A stretch of DNA of 64,000 nt. Source: Sporosarcina luteola (GTDB lineage Bacteria; Bacillota; Bacilli; Bacillales_A; Planococcaceae). The DNA is taken from the NCBI GenBank assembly GCA_014204635.1, contig JACHLS010000016.1:25415-89414 (forward strand), read 5' to 3'. The stretch's first letter is position 1. Every line of letters starts with the position of its first letter. The translations under genes were made by a program, and so were the position numbers. Shown here piece after piece: positions 35,148-44,485 of this stretch. The notes under the pieces were generated by a model. That model searched no databases. It was not told the origin of the DNA and worked only from the letters and a program-made list of their open reading frames with translations.

Positions 35148-35375
35148 ATGCCATCTAATCAAAATAGACAGATGAATAACCGAATTGTTGTATTGCGGGC
35201 TGAACGGAATTGGTCTCAAAAGGAGCTGGCAGATCGTCTCGGTGTGAGTCGACAGACCATTATTTCTTTAGAGAAAAATAGGTATAATCCGTCGTTAAAA
35301 TTGGCATTCGATATGGCGCTTGAATTTGGCGTGGATCTGCATGACGTTTTTCAATATGGAGTAGAGGAGGAATGA
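35148..35375 (+). CDS. Small XRE/Cro-type regulator
   Basis: A 75-aa helix-turn-helix protein: RAERNWSQKELADRLGVSRQTIISLEKNRYNPSLKLAFDMALEFG. GAGGTG lies 6 nt before the ATG at 35148; GTG 35139 is an alternative. It is 4 bp before a three-TM gene. An AT-rich inverted sequence with TACTTTAC (35098-35130) lies just upstream and resembles the arms flanking the related module at 40729. It is clearly related to the XRE protein at 41120. Confidence 0.88.
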   Translation: MPSNQNRQMNNRIVVLRAERNWSQKELADRLGVSRQTIISLEKNRYNPSLKLAFDMALEFGVDLHDVFQYGVEEE

Positions 35376-35379
35376 GTAC

Positions 35380-35682
35380 ATGGATATGGTGGCAGCTGTT
35401 TTAAAAGTCGGATATGTCTTAGTGTTTTTTATAGCTGTTTTTCTATCACTAAAATTTGAATTCGGCTCCGAAAGTAAAGATGAGCGTGGAAAGACAATTT
35501 CAAATATGTCGTATCGGTATGCGTTTCCATTGCTTCCACTCGGCTGGCTGGCTTTGGAATTATACGGCAGGTACATCAATGCCATCAGTTATGAAACGTA
35601 TAAAACAGCAATCTGGTTTTTACTAACCTTCATTATTATCATTCAGGCAGGGATTGTCACGGGGGCACGTAAAAAATACTAA
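35380..35682 (+). CDS. Three-TM membrane partner of the XRE regulator
   Basis: A 100-aa protein with helices at about residues 5-25, 47-62 and 74-93, and a conserved-looking KDERGKTI segment after the first helix. The 100-aa protein at 40812 has the same layout and a GDERKNYI segment at the same place. It is in operon with the regulator (4 bp) and the next gene (16 bp). Function unknown; it may control the regulator. Confidence 0.75.
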   Translation: MDMVAAVLKVGYVLVFFIAVFLSLKFEFGSESKDERGKTISNMSYRYAFPLLPLGWLALELYGRYINAISYETYKTAIWFLLTFIIIIQAGIVTGARKKY

Positions 35683-35698
35683 AAGGGAGACAAACAGA

Positions 35699-36991
35699 AT
35701 GAATATATATGCGTGGATCGGTATAATCGGGATTCTCCTATTCACTTACCTGCCACTTTGCAAGAAAACGAATCGGACGAAAAAAGAGTTCCTGAAAGCT
35801 GCCGCAACCACTCTAGTCGTGCTTGGTATTTTAACAGCCGTCCTCATTTTTCATATCAATTATCTATTTGCCCTTCTGGTCGGCTTCATGATTTTCATAT
35901 TATTGGACAAAAAAACTTACACAAAAGTTAGGTTAATCATCTATGGTTCCATTGCTCTTCTCATCATTATCACAGCTTATTTCCTGTTAAGAGACAACCC
36001 AGATTATGTGCTGAACCATTTGGAGAAATATCCACAAATGTCTTCATTTTATGCTGCCCAAAATGGCGATGAGCTCATCGTGTATGAAGCGGACACGGTT
36101 CGTCCCCTGGCCAGTACTGTGAAAATTTTAGTAGCTGCTGAATATGCGATGCAAGTTGAGGCAGGTAAGCAAAACCCAGATGCCTTCATTCCATTAGCCG
36201 ACTTGGATCGTTTCTATGTTCGAAATACAGACGGAGGGGCACATGCAAGCTGGTTAGAGGCATTGAAGGATGATGAGAAAATAAAGGATGGGAAAGTGAC
36301 CTTGCATGAAGTGGCAAAAGGAATGATCACCTACAGTTCCAATGCCAATACGGATTACTTGATCAATGTATTAGGAACCCATGAAATCGATAACCGGGCA
36401 CAGCAACTCGGCCTTACACAACATGAGCCAATCTATCCGCTTGTCGGGGCTTTACTCATTCCTCTTGAAACGGATGCGAAAACAGTCGAGTCACTTGAAT
36501 CCATTCCGATGGAGAAGTACCGTCAATTAGCGATGGAACTTAGCGGAAAAATGCAGACTGGGGAGATTCAAGCGAATGAATTATCATACAATGCCTCCTT
36601 GGATATCCAACGAGTCTGGTCAAATCGGCTTATTGGCGCAACCGCCCGTGATTACGGAAGGCTGCTCAACATCATCTCAAATGATGAATTGCCAGAAACA
36701 GCTGCTGGGATATTGCGTGATTTAATGGAGTGGCCAATGGAATTTAATAGGGATAACGCGAAAAGGTTTCGCCATCTAGGTGCAAAAGGCGGCTCAACAG
36801 CATTTATCTTAAATGATGCACTATATGCAGATGAGCTCGAAGGCAACCAATTTGTAATAGTCCTCCTCATGGATGATCTGAATCTTTGGCAAAGTTTTTT
36901 ATTGCAACATAACATGAATTCTTTCGAATCAAAGTTTATAGGAAGTGAAACGTTTCGTAAGAAGGTGATGAGTGTATTAGGGAAAGGTTAG
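35699..36991 (+). CDS. Membrane-anchored serine beta-lactamase/PBP-fold protein
   Basis: A 430-aa protein. Four helices occupy residues ~3-97, then an extracytoplasmic class A beta-lactamase-type domain. Visible active-site motifs are SxxK at Ser139-Lys142 (LASTVKI), SxN at 213-215 (YSSNAN), and KGG at 363-365 (GAKGGST). AAAGGGAG precedes the ATG. It is third in an operon with an XRE regulator and small membrane protein. Class A enzymes are normally secreted with a signal peptide, so the four-helix anchor is unusual. Hydrolysis of beta-lactams is not certain. Confidence 0.85.
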   Translation: MNIYAWIGIIGILLFTYLPLCKKTNRTKKEFLKAAATTLVVLGILTAVLIFHINYLFALLVGFMIFILLDKKTYTKVRLIIYGSIALLIIITAYFLLRDNPDYVLNHLEKYPQMSSFYAAQNGDELIVYEADTVRPLASTVKILVAAEYAMQVEAGKQNPDAFIPLADLDRFYVRNTDGGAHASWLEALKDDEKIKDGKVTLHEVAKGMITYSSNANTDYLINVLGTHEIDNRAQQLGLTQHEPIYPLVGALLIPLETDAKTVESLESIPMEKYRQLAMELSGKMQTGEIQANELSYNASLDIQRVWSNRLIGATARDYGRLLNIISNDELPETAAGILRDLMEWPMEFNRDNAKRFRHLGAKGGSTAFILNDALYADELEGNQFVIVLLMDDLNLWQSFLLQHNMNSFESKFIGSETFRKKVMSVLGKG

Positions 36992-37497
36992 CATTTGGCT
37001 TTTTCTGTCCGGTAGGCTAAACGGTGGTTTTTTCTTAAAGTCAGTGGTATCGCCTCATGAGACAGGGACGGGAAACGTGAATCGTCAGTGATAATCACGG
37101 AATGCCGCCTGTATGAAACTCCTGAATGTATCCCTATTGCTGGCATCCATCTACCAATCATTCAAACGCCGATGTCCCCTTTCAATCTGTCGCGTATATT
37201 TATACGTTAAAACACATGGCAGGACCGCATTACCGTTTGGAGAATGAGTTTAAACAAGTAGACATAAATCTTTATACAGATGGAATGTTATTATGATAAA
37301 GGATTCACACCTTCGACATAAGGTGTGAATCCTTTATCGTTTACCTGCACGGCACATGCCGCTGCCACAAGACAATTGGAACCACTTCTAAATAGCAGGT
37401 TCTCATTCCTTCTCATAAGATGAGGAACTATTCCCTGCCAACTTTCTATTTCTCAGAAAAATGTTCTATACTTAGTGCTAGAAGGAGTGTGAGGCAC
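36992..37497. other. Intergenic region with strong terminator hairpin
   Basis: No gene is visible. The main structure is a perfect 19-bp stem at 37295-37313 and 37320-37338 (inner loop CGACAT) with flanking A and T runs; it can terminate on either strand. Its distance from the upstream operon (300 bp) suggests lost material between. Confidence 0.5.
37295..37338. terminator. 19-bp perfect hairpin terminator
   Basis: GATAAAGGATTCACACCTT is followed by a 6-nt loop and its exact complement. Confidence 0.7.
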
Positions 37498-38466
37498 ATG
37501 GGTCGAAAACGTTACAGTAATCTCAATTCTGCAGCTACAACAGCAACTTTAAAGGACATCTTGCGTTGGCAAAAAGAGCGGAGAGGAAAACAAAAGGATG
37601 AAAGTTTCCGCATTGGCCAATCGGAAGTGAAGCAACAGGCACTGCTAAACAGCAATCAAGATGCATTAACGATCACATGGATTGGGCATTCCACTTTTCT
37701 CCTGCAAATTGCCGGTCTGACGATTGTAACCGATCCAGTTTGGGCTCATCGGATGGGGTTTAGCCGCAGACTGGAAGAGCCAGGACTGTCGTTGGATGAG
37801 ATCCCGCCAGTCGATATCATTCTGCTATCGCATTCTCATTATGACCATTTACATTTGGGATCTTTAAGAAAAATAAAAGGCTCGCCTGCCATCCTCGTCC
37901 CGGAAGGACTTGGACAATTTATGCGAAAGCGAATGAAAGGAAATCAAGTATACGAGTTGCCATGGTGGGGGCATATGAGCATGGGAGCGATTGACATCCA
38001 TTTCGTACCCGCACAGCATTGGACCAAACGTACATTGACCGATACCAATACATCACACTGGGGTGGATGGGTCATTCAACGATCGGCGAATGCAGGGCCT
38101 GCTGAAGTACAAGCTGATACAATATACTTCGCTGGGGACAGTGGATATTTTCAAGGGTTCCGCGAAATCGGCGAGAGGTTTCCATCCATTACATATGCGC
38201 TCATGCCAATCGGAGCGTACGAACCTGAATGGTTCATGGGGACGCAGCATGTCACGCCGGAAGAAGCGATACAGGCCTTTATTGACGTAGGAGCGGAGCA
38301 ATTCATTCCTATGCATTACGGTGCATTTCGCCTAGCCGATGACACAACAGAGGAAGCATTAGAACGCTTGCTTGCCGAATGGGAAAGGCGCAAATTGGAT
38401 TCCATCCGTCTGCGGCTGCTAAAGCATGGTGAAACACTTATGCAATCGACGGAATTAACATCATAG
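37498..38466 (+). CDS. MBL-fold metal-dependent hydrolase (UlaG/NAPE-PLD-like)
   Basis: A 322-aa metallo-beta-lactamase-fold enzyme. Metal-binding motif is LLSHSHYDHLHLGS near residue 115; further ligands are expected at PAQHW, FAGDSGYF and MHYGAF. The N terminus TWIGHSTFLLQIAGLTIVTDPVW is typical of the lipid-hydrolase/UlaG branch. GAAGGAG precedes the ATG at 37498. A decayed copy of its C terminus lies at 26248. Substrate unknown. Confidence 0.9.
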   Translation: MGRKRYSNLNSAATTATLKDILRWQKERRGKQKDESFRIGQSEVKQQALLNSNQDALTITWIGHSTFLLQIAGLTIVTDPVWAHRMGFSRRLEEPGLSLDEIPPVDIILLSHSHYDHLHLGSLRKIKGSPAILVPEGLGQFMRKRMKGNQVYELPWWGHMSMGAIDIHFVPAQHWTKRTLTDTNTSHWGGWVIQRSANAGPAEVQADTIYFAGDSGYFQGFREIGERFPSITYALMPIGAYEPEWFMGTQHVTPEEAIQAFIDVGAEQFIPMHYGAFRLADDTTEEALERLLAEWERRKLDSIRLRLLKHGETLMQSTELTS

Positions 38467-38727
38467 CTCTATGTATATACTGAACAATTATAAGGCGACC
38501 CTATTAGGATGATAGTCGGTGTCGTCTTTTTTATTTGCAAACCACCTCACCCAAAAGGAATGTCCGGATCAACTTCCAGCCCCTTTGAGTTGTGGCTACT
38601 GACGTTTACATATTTTGATTGGCTTTGCAATTACGACAACGGTGGTGATCCTTTATGTTAGTACATGCTTCACTAACTGCCTAAAAAATCTTGATTTTCT
38701 CCCTCTCGCCTTCCATTGAAGCCCCGG

Positions 38728-38991
38728 TTACTTAAAGAAGAAAAAGTAAATTATGATTACTAAAATAATCGTTATGAAAGATCTAATCTGTAATACCTTC
38801 TTACTTATACCCGCTTTTTCTTCAAGATGATGTAAGTAAATCATTGTCAGAGGAAAACCTACTAAAGCGAATGAAGCCCCGATACCTCCAACCATTTGAT
38901 AAAATTTTAATAACCCTATTCCCATGATGAGGAGTCCTGCTGTGCCGAGAAACATATTTACATATAAAACACCGTTATCATGATCCTTCAT
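38728..38991 (-). CDS. Small three-TM membrane protein
   Basis: An 87-aa protein with helices at about residues 9-28, 34-54 and 67-86. GGGGGAGAGG precedes the ATG. No family is recognised. The 261 bp between the MBL gene and this one holds a GGCGACC...GTCG terminator-like hairpin near 38495-38530. Confidence 0.65.
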   Translation of the reverse strand: MKDHDNGVLYVNMFLGTAGLLIMGIGLLKFYQMVGGIGASFALVGFPLTMIYLHHLEEKAGISKKVLQIRSFITIILVIIIYFFFFK

Positions 38992-39484
38992 TTCCTCTCC
39001 CCCAAATGATAAATAATCCTATTCAAGCGAGCAAATGCCCCTCTCTTTCCATACCATACCATACTAACGGGCAAGCCTCTCTCCGCATTTTAGCTCTTCC
39101 GGATTTTGGCACACCTTATAATACCCATGTCTTTACTAAGAGCAGGACTACCTATACTTATGAAACTTTTCATCAGTACGATAATCAAATCTAATGCGGA
39201 TCCTAGTATCTCAACAACTTCCTGATAAAATGAGAATAACCAGGAAATTATTTACATTGATGTCTAGTAATGATATACTGGTAATAATGATTAATATTGG
39301 TAGTGTAGTTGGATAGGTATGATAAGGATATGCAAATTTACGCTTGAATGAGATTAGCATTAAATGTGTACAACTTCTCTAAAAAACGTTCCTATTCTTG
39401 CGTTTTAATACATGCAGTGAATTACTTTTCAACGAAGAGCAACAGATATAAAAATATTCTAAAGAACGATTGGAGGTCCTCAAT
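38992..39484. other. Non-coding region
   Basis: About 490 bp. Several short frames occur but none has a ribosome site or protein-like composition. I see no strong hairpin or promoter beyond the AT-rich stretch near 39240-39330. Confidence 0.4.
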
Positions 39485-40495
39485 ATGAGCGAATTAAAAG
39501 CTGATACTTTAATAGAAGTTTTAAGCAACATGCTTGGGACAAAGATAATTAGTGCCGAATTTGAAACCAAACCATTACATGGTGGTACAGTGGGTGATGT
39601 ACAACTAGTAACAGGCACTGCTAAAACCGCTGACGGCGAGAAATTACCCTATAAATTGGTTTTAAAAACGCAGAGGAAGTGGGAACGCTATGGCGATCCC
39701 GATTCCTGGAGAAGGGAATATGATTTTTATAATTCCGATTTAGAAGCTAAGTTTTCAGAAGCATTCCCTTGGCCTACGTGTTATCACATTGAAATGAATG
39801 AAGAAGAAAATGAGACGCAGATTTGGATGGAATTTATCGACGGCATTTCGGGTTTGGACCTGACCAGCGTTATGTATGAGCGTGCAGCCGAGGAATTAGG
39901 ACGGTTCCAAGGCAAATTGTATGCTGAACAGCCCCAATTTTCACAGGACTTTACAAACTTAAGCAATGTGGACTATATGAAGAACTTTTATCTTCACTAT
40001 CGGTCATGGAACCGAGTGTATGATTATATACGCTCCGAGGACTGCGAAATTCCGAAACACCTATGTAACATGCTCATTGCTATTGATGAAAATGCAGACG
40101 ACATTTTCAACCGAGTTGAAAAGCTTCCCATTGTGTTGTGCCACAGAGATTTTTGGGTGACAAACATATTCTATGCAGACGGTAAGACTGTATTTATTGA
40201 CTGGGATACCACTGGATGGGGCTATTTAGGTGAAGACTTGTCGAGCCTGCTGGCAGACGAAGCGAATATTGATCTCATGGTGGAGTGCTACCAGAGATGT
40301 ATACCGGCGTATTATAAGGGCTTTTCAGAACATGTGGATATCTCACATATTACGGATAACTGTGTTTATGAAATGATTCTATTTATGTTTGGGTATAGGC
40401 TTGTAGAGTGGTACTTGGGCGCAGAATCGGATGATGAAAAAACCCACCACCTTATGACAATGCAAAAAATTTATGAGATAGGCAATGAACGGTGA
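39485..40495 (+). CDS. Phosphotransferase-family kinase (APH-like)
   Basis: A 336-aa aminoglycoside-phosphotransferase-fold protein. The ATP-binding Lys is likely in YKLVLKTQRKW, the catalytic loop is LCHRDFWVTNIF, and the metal-binding segment is FIDWDTTGWG. Such small-molecule kinases act on antibiotics, choline, sugars or homoserine; which one cannot be told. GGAGG precedes the ATG at 39485. It appears monocistronic, with a strong terminator downstream. Confidence 0.85.
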   Translation: MSELKADTLIEVLSNMLGTKIISAEFETKPLHGGTVGDVQLVTGTAKTADGEKLPYKLVLKTQRKWERYGDPDSWRREYDFYNSDLEAKFSEAFPWPTCYHIEMNEEENETQIWMEFIDGISGLDLTSVMYERAAEELGRFQGKLYAEQPQFSQDFTNLSNVDYMKNFYLHYRSWNRVYDYIRSEDCEIPKHLCNMLIAIDENADDIFNRVEKLPIVLCHRDFWVTNIFYADGKTVFIDWDTTGWGYLGEDLSSLLADEANIDLMVECYQRCIPAYYKGFSEHVDISHITDNCVYEMILFMFGYRLVEWYLGAESDDEKTHHLMTMQKIYEIGNER

Positions 40496-40575
40496 TTGAT
40501 AAGATTGTTTCACTTATTGAATATAATCCTCTATATATACCAATAAATATCATACATTGCACCATCGCATAGAAT

Positions 40576-40619
40576 AAAGCCACCAATCCTCAAGAAAATA
40601 CGAGGATTGGTGGCTTTTA
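40576..40619 (+). terminator. Intrinsic terminator after the phosphotransferase gene
   Basis: AAAGCCACCAATCCTC (40576-40591) and its exact complement (40602-40617) form a 16-bp stem, with T-rich flank. Confidence 0.8.
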
Positions 40620-40728
40620 CACCTTTAGGTTTTCGTATAAAGACCTTCAAACAATAGGAGTCAATAGAGAATGATCATATGAAAACTTCAAAACAAAAAA
40701 TAGTTTTCTCCCGAATTACAAACAATAT

Positions 40729-40792
40729 TGTAAAAAGTATTTGACATTCTTACAGATTCGTATACAATGAAAAATGTAAAATACTTTTTACA
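40729..40792 (+). promoter_or_regulatory. Promoter flanked by a 14-bp inverted repeat
   Basis: TTGACA (40741-40746), 16 nt and TACAAT (40763-40768) form a strong promoter. TGTAAAAAGTATTT (40729-40742) and its exact complement (40779-40792) flank it, so one arm overlaps -35 and the other lies past the start. Probably bound by the XRE regulator encoded in the operon. Confidence 0.65.
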
Positions 40793-40811
40793 TTACAGGA
40801 GGGAAATAAAA

Positions 40812-41114
40812 ATGAATTGGATTTTGATTTTGTTAGCTGGTATCTTTTTATTAACGGTGTCACTGATTGCTTTTCTCCTTTTCTCACTTACAAAACAAGG
40901 AGATGAAAGGAAAAACTATATTAAACAAAAAGCAATGTCTCAAACGTTTGTCGTTATTATTGGTGTTTTATTAATAGAAATAGCTGTATCTGTCTATACA
41001 TCTCTAACTGACAATCCGGGGACAACTGGTTTAAACCCATTTACTTTTCTTGTCACCATCACAATTGTTTACTTTGTATCCCTTATAATTAATAAAAAAA
41101 GATTTGGTGGATAA
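40812..41114 (+). CDS. Three-TM membrane partner of an XRE regulator
   Basis: A 100-aa protein with helices at about residues 3-27, 47-66 and 77-95 and a GDERKNYI segment after the first helix, matching the protein at 35380 in size and layout. CAGGAGGG precedes the ATG at 40812. It is 5 bp before the XRE gene; here the membrane gene comes first, the reverse of the 35 kb module. Confidence 0.75.
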   Translation: MNWILILLAGIFLLTVSLIAFLLFSLTKQGDERKNYIKQKAMSQTFVVIIGVLLIEIAVSVYTSLTDNPGTTGLNPFTFLVTITIVYFVSLIINKKRFGG

Positions 41115-41119
41115 AGACT

Positions 41120-41329
41120 ATGAACAATACTATTCGTCAATTAAGGAAAGCAAAGAAACTATCTCAAGAGGAGTTAGCTAACCTCTGCCAGGTGACCAGA
41201 CAAACAATCAATGCCATAGAAAATAATAAATATGATCCAACTTTAAAGTTAGCCTTTGATATGGCTTTTGTTTTAGATACGACAGTCGATAAATTATTTT
41301 TGTATGAAAATACAATTTATGAAAAATAG
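41120..41329 (+). CDS. Small XRE/Cro-type regulator
   Basis: A 69-aa helix-turn-helix protein (RKAKKLSQEELANLCQVTRQTINAIENNKYDPTLKLAFDMAFVL), close to the one at 35148. It probably represses the promoter at 40741 through the flanking inverted repeat. Confidence 0.88.
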   Translation: MNNTIRQLRKAKKLSQEELANLCQVTRQTINAIENNKYDPTLKLAFDMAFVLDTTVDKLFLYENTIYEK

Positions 41330-41350
41330 TATCTCCAGGAGGTGATTTAT

Positions 41351-42061
41351 ATTAACAAGGATGAAAGCAAACAGATTTTGATTAATGGCATACAATTAAC
41401 CTATTATGAGAAAGGCACAGGGGATACCCTAATCCTCTTGCATGGCAATGGTTCAAGTAGTTTGAAGTTTCAACACTTTTTTGAGCATTTTTCTAAAAAG
41501 TATAAGGTGATTGCTATTGATAGCCGTGGACATGGCTTAAGCGAAACCGGTGAATTTCCGTATAATATTAAGTTATTCGCGGAAGATATTCTCTTGTTTT
41601 GCCGACAAAAAGAGATGAAAAATGTAAATATTGTCGGTTACAGTGATGGAGGCAACATTGCATTAGTGTTAAGCAAACTAGACCCGCAATTGATTCATAA
41701 AATGATCATTATTTCTCCCAATTACAAAGCAGACGGCGTTAAATTTTGGTTTCGCACTACCGCTACAATCGGTTTATTAGCATGCACCCCATTTATAAAA
41801 TATAGTGAATCCGCCAAGTTTCAAAAATGGAAGTTTGATTTGATGATTAGAAATCTCGATATATCAAAAGAGGAGTTAGGAAGAGTACTTCATCCGACTT
41901 TAATTCTTGCTGCCAAGAAAGATATTATTCACGAACGACATACGAAAGAAATCCATGACTCGATCAGTAATTCAATATTAACTATAATAGAAAAGAGTAA
42001 TCACTTTAATATTGTCACGAAAGAAAAGACTCTCCAAACGATAGAAAGATTTCTTGATTAA
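41351..42061 (+). CDS. Alpha/beta hydrolase
   Basis: A ~236-aa alpha/beta-fold hydrolase. Oxyanion region LLHGNGSS, nucleophile in VGYSDGGN, acid in AAKKDIIHE and catalytic His in EKSNHFNIV. The only canonical start nearby, GTG at 41342, lies inside the AGGAGGTG ribosome site itself, so ATT at 41351 (8 nt after it) is used here with reservation. It is third in the module with the membrane protein and XRE regulator. Substrate unknown. Confidence 0.82.
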   Translation: MNKDESKQILINGIQLTYYEKGTGDTLILLHGNGSSSLKFQHFFEHFSKKYKVIAIDSRGHGLSETGEFPYNIKLFAEDILLFCRQKEMKNVNIVGYSDGGNIALVLSKLDPQLIHKMIIISPNYKADGVKFWFRTTATIGLLACTPFIKYSESAKFQKWKFDLMIRNLDISKEELGRVLHPTLILAAKKDIIHERHTKEIHDSISNSILTIIEKSNHFNIVTKEKTLQTIERFLD

Positions 42062-42129
42062 TCCAATTATATTTGTTTTAAATATCGTCATCATAAATTT
42101 AAATTCGCCTTCAGATGTAAGTATATAAA

Positions 42130-42172
42130 ACACCCCAAAGGTTTAAATTTGCTCTACCTTTTGGGGTGCATT
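42130..42172. terminator. Bidirectional intrinsic terminator
   Basis: CACCCCAAAGG (42131-42141) pairs with CCTTTTGGGGTG (42157-42168) between convergent genes. Confidence 0.7.
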
Positions 42173-42288
42173 TCGTGAGTAACCTATTGATTTACAGAAC
42201 ACTCATTACTGCAATAGTTACGAACATAAACACTCTGACACCTGAAAATTTACTAGTTATCTCCCCATTGGGCACATACTACTCGAAC

Positions 42289-43512
42289 TTATGCCCACAG
42301 CCATTTCCAGATCTCTTTCGGTGTTGCATTCTTGCCATACATCAGAATGGCAATTTTAAAGATTTTTCCTGCCGCTTTCATTGCGAGCCAAATGGAGAAA
42401 ATCAATACAGCGATGGCGATGATAATCTCCATCCATGGCCATTGTTCCAGTTGGGACAGCCGAAATATCAATACACTTGGTGCAGTAAGGGGCACAAAGC
42501 TCAGCACTTTGGCGACGAGTCCATTCGGATCACTGAGGAGTGGTCCTAAAAAGACCACCGGGATAAACGGGATCGTCATAATCATTCCTTGGAAATTGCT
42601 TGTAGACGACATATCTTCGACAGTAGCCCCGATGCTCACGAAAATAGCGGAAAAGAGAAGGTAACCCGTTAAAGCAATGAACAACAACACGAGCATTTCG
42701 GGAACAAGTAAATATTCCAGAAGTGGGAAATCCATTTTCCACAGAGCAAGTGGGATTAAAAAGAGCATCCAAACCATCACTTGGGTAATTCCGAGGACAA
42801 AGTAACCGATAATTTTCCCTTGCATTAGTTCCGTTGTCGTAACCGATGAGAGTACGATTTCTGCAACTTTCTCTTTCTTCTCTTGCGATGCTGACGTGAA
42901 AATCATCATGCCTGTCATGACGATTGAAAAAAGGACCATTCCAGCAACTGCTCCGGGAATCAATTTTTTCATCCTGTCCGCTTTGTCCGGACCAGCCCCT
43001 GCAGTTGCCGCTTCCTCTCCGGAAGAAACAGCTTCCATTTGTATACCCTTTCCAATAACAGACATTTGTTTATCGGTCAGCTCCAATTGAGCCAACTGCT
43101 GTTGACGGAGCGGCTCTTCCAGTACCCTCGTTTCGAGTAAAAAACGAGCAGGGGTATCTTGGCTCATATAAACATAAATCGTTCCGTTTTCCAGCCCTTC
43201 TTGTGTCAACGCTATATAGGCTGATTGATCCTGTTCCTTAACAAGCTTCGGAAATTCCGTCTCATTTGCATCCGTTCTCTGTACATTCCAGTTCAATTCG
43301 TTTTTTGTTGCTACTTGAACAATTTGTTCATAAACACCGATTTCATCCAACACATGTACTGTAACCATCTCTTTCGAATCCTTATTAAAAAGCGCAGAAC
43401 CAAACGAAAGCAGCATGAAAATTATCGGCGTGCTAATTAATGAAATAAGGAATGATTTGCTTTTTAAATTCCGCCTGATTTCCCAGCGGGCCACTTTTAA
43501 ACTATTACGCAT
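42289..43512 (-). CDS. ABC transporter permease, YhaP/NatB-type
   Basis: A 407-aa membrane protein: an N-terminal helix, a ~150-aa extracytoplasmic part, then five to six helices from about residue 175. This ABC-2 layout and size match YhaP/NatB-type permeases that pair with NatA-like ATPases. The start at 43512 follows GGAAAGGAGAGGG and overlaps the ATPase stop by 8 bp. Probable role is export of sodium or toxic compounds; inferred from family. Confidence 0.87.
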   Translation of the reverse strand: MRNSLKVARWEIRRNLKSKSFLISLISTPIIFMLLSFGSALFNKDSKEMVTVHVLDEIGVYEQIVQVATKNELNWNVQRTDANETEFPKLVKEQDQSAYIALTQEGLENGTIYVYMSQDTPARFLLETRVLEEPLRQQQLAQLELTDKQMSVIGKGIQMEAVSSGEEAATAGAGPDKADRMKKLIPGAVAGMVLFSIVMTGMMIFTSASQEKKEKVAEIVLSSVTTTELMQGKIIGYFVLGITQVMVWMLFLIPLALWKMDFPLLEYLLVPEMLVLLFIALTGYLLFSAIFVSIGATVEDMSSTSNFQGMIMTIPFIPVVFLGPLLSDPNGLVAKVLSFVPLTAPSVLIFRLSQLEQWPWMEIIIAIAVLIFSIWLAMKAAGKIFKIAILMYGKNATPKEIWKWLWA

Positions 43513-44446
43513 GTACACCCTCTCCTTTCCCGATGAACAACTGCGAGTGATTGTCTGTCGCGACATCAATAAAAATTTCGTGCAACGAAATCCGATCGAT
43601 CGATAATTCCTGAATTTGAAGATGGTCGGGAAGCGTACGCAACCATGCGGCCGGTTGAATATCCTGCTCTAGGTATAAAACCGTAGCCTCTTCCCGGCTT
43701 TCGACTCGCTGCACCTGCGGGATTGATTCCAAAATATGGCGGTCATTCCGGCCCTTGATCGTGCATTTGAAATTCGCATACTGATTTTTCACATCTTCCA
43801 ACGTGCCATAAATGACCCTCTTGCCACGATTCATCATAAATAAACGGTCGCATACTTGTTCCACCATGTTCATTTGATGGGAAGACAGCAATATAGCTGT
43901 GCCGTTATTGGCCAATTCCTGTATTTCTGTCTTAAACACTTCTTGACTGACTGGATCCAACCCAGAAAATGGTTCATCCAAAATGAGCAATTCAGGTTCG
44001 TGAATAATCGAGCCGATAAATTGCACTTTTTGCCCCATTCCTTTGGAGAGCTCTTCAATCGAGACATTCCCCTTCCCCTCGAGTCCGAGTTTCTTCAAAT
44101 AGTCAAGCGCTCTTTGTTTTGCCTTTTTGAGCGGATAATCTTTTAACTCCGCCAAATATAAAATCATATCCATCACTTTCACGTTTTTATACAAGCCGCG
44201 TTCCTCCGGCAAATATCCGATTTTGGGGCGAGGCACCTCCCCCGGACGGTAGCCCCGAAACTGAACCGTTCCTTCGTCCGGATACATGATTCCCATAATA
44301 TTTCGGATGGTTGTCGACTTTCCTGCTCCATTCGGCCCTAAAACCGCCATGATTTCTCCCTTTTTCACTTCAAAGGAAATATCCTCGATCACCCTTTTAT
44401 TTTTAAATGATTTGCCTAAGTCTGTCACTGTCAAAACTGTATCCAT
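43505..44446 (-). CDS. ABC transporter ATP-binding protein, YhaQ/NatA-type
   Basis: A 313-aa ATPase. Walker A GPNGAGKSTT, signature LSKGMGQKVQFIGSIIHEP, Walker B LLILDEPFSGLDP, His in SSHQMNMVE, and a ~90-aa C-terminal domain. GGGAGGG precedes the ATG. It is coupled to the permease downstream. Confidence 0.9.
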   Translation of the reverse strand: MDTVLTVTDLGKSFKNKRVIEDISFEVKKGEIMAVLGPNGAGKSTTIRNIMGIMYPDEGTVQFRGYRPGEVPRPKIGYLPEERGLYKNVKVMDMILYLAELKDYPLKKAKQRALDYLKKLGLEGKGNVSIEELSKGMGQKVQFIGSIIHEPELLILDEPFSGLDPVSQEVFKTEIQELANNGTAILLSSHQMNMVEQVCDRLFMMNRGKRVIYGTLEDVKNQYANFKCTIKGRNDRHILESIPQVQRVESREEATVLYLEQDIQPAAWLRTLPDHLQIQELSIDRISLHEIFIDVATDNHSQLFIGKGEGVHA

Positions 44447-44485
44447 TTTGAACCCTCCCTTTCCCTTCTTTTAACGCTTTATCAT

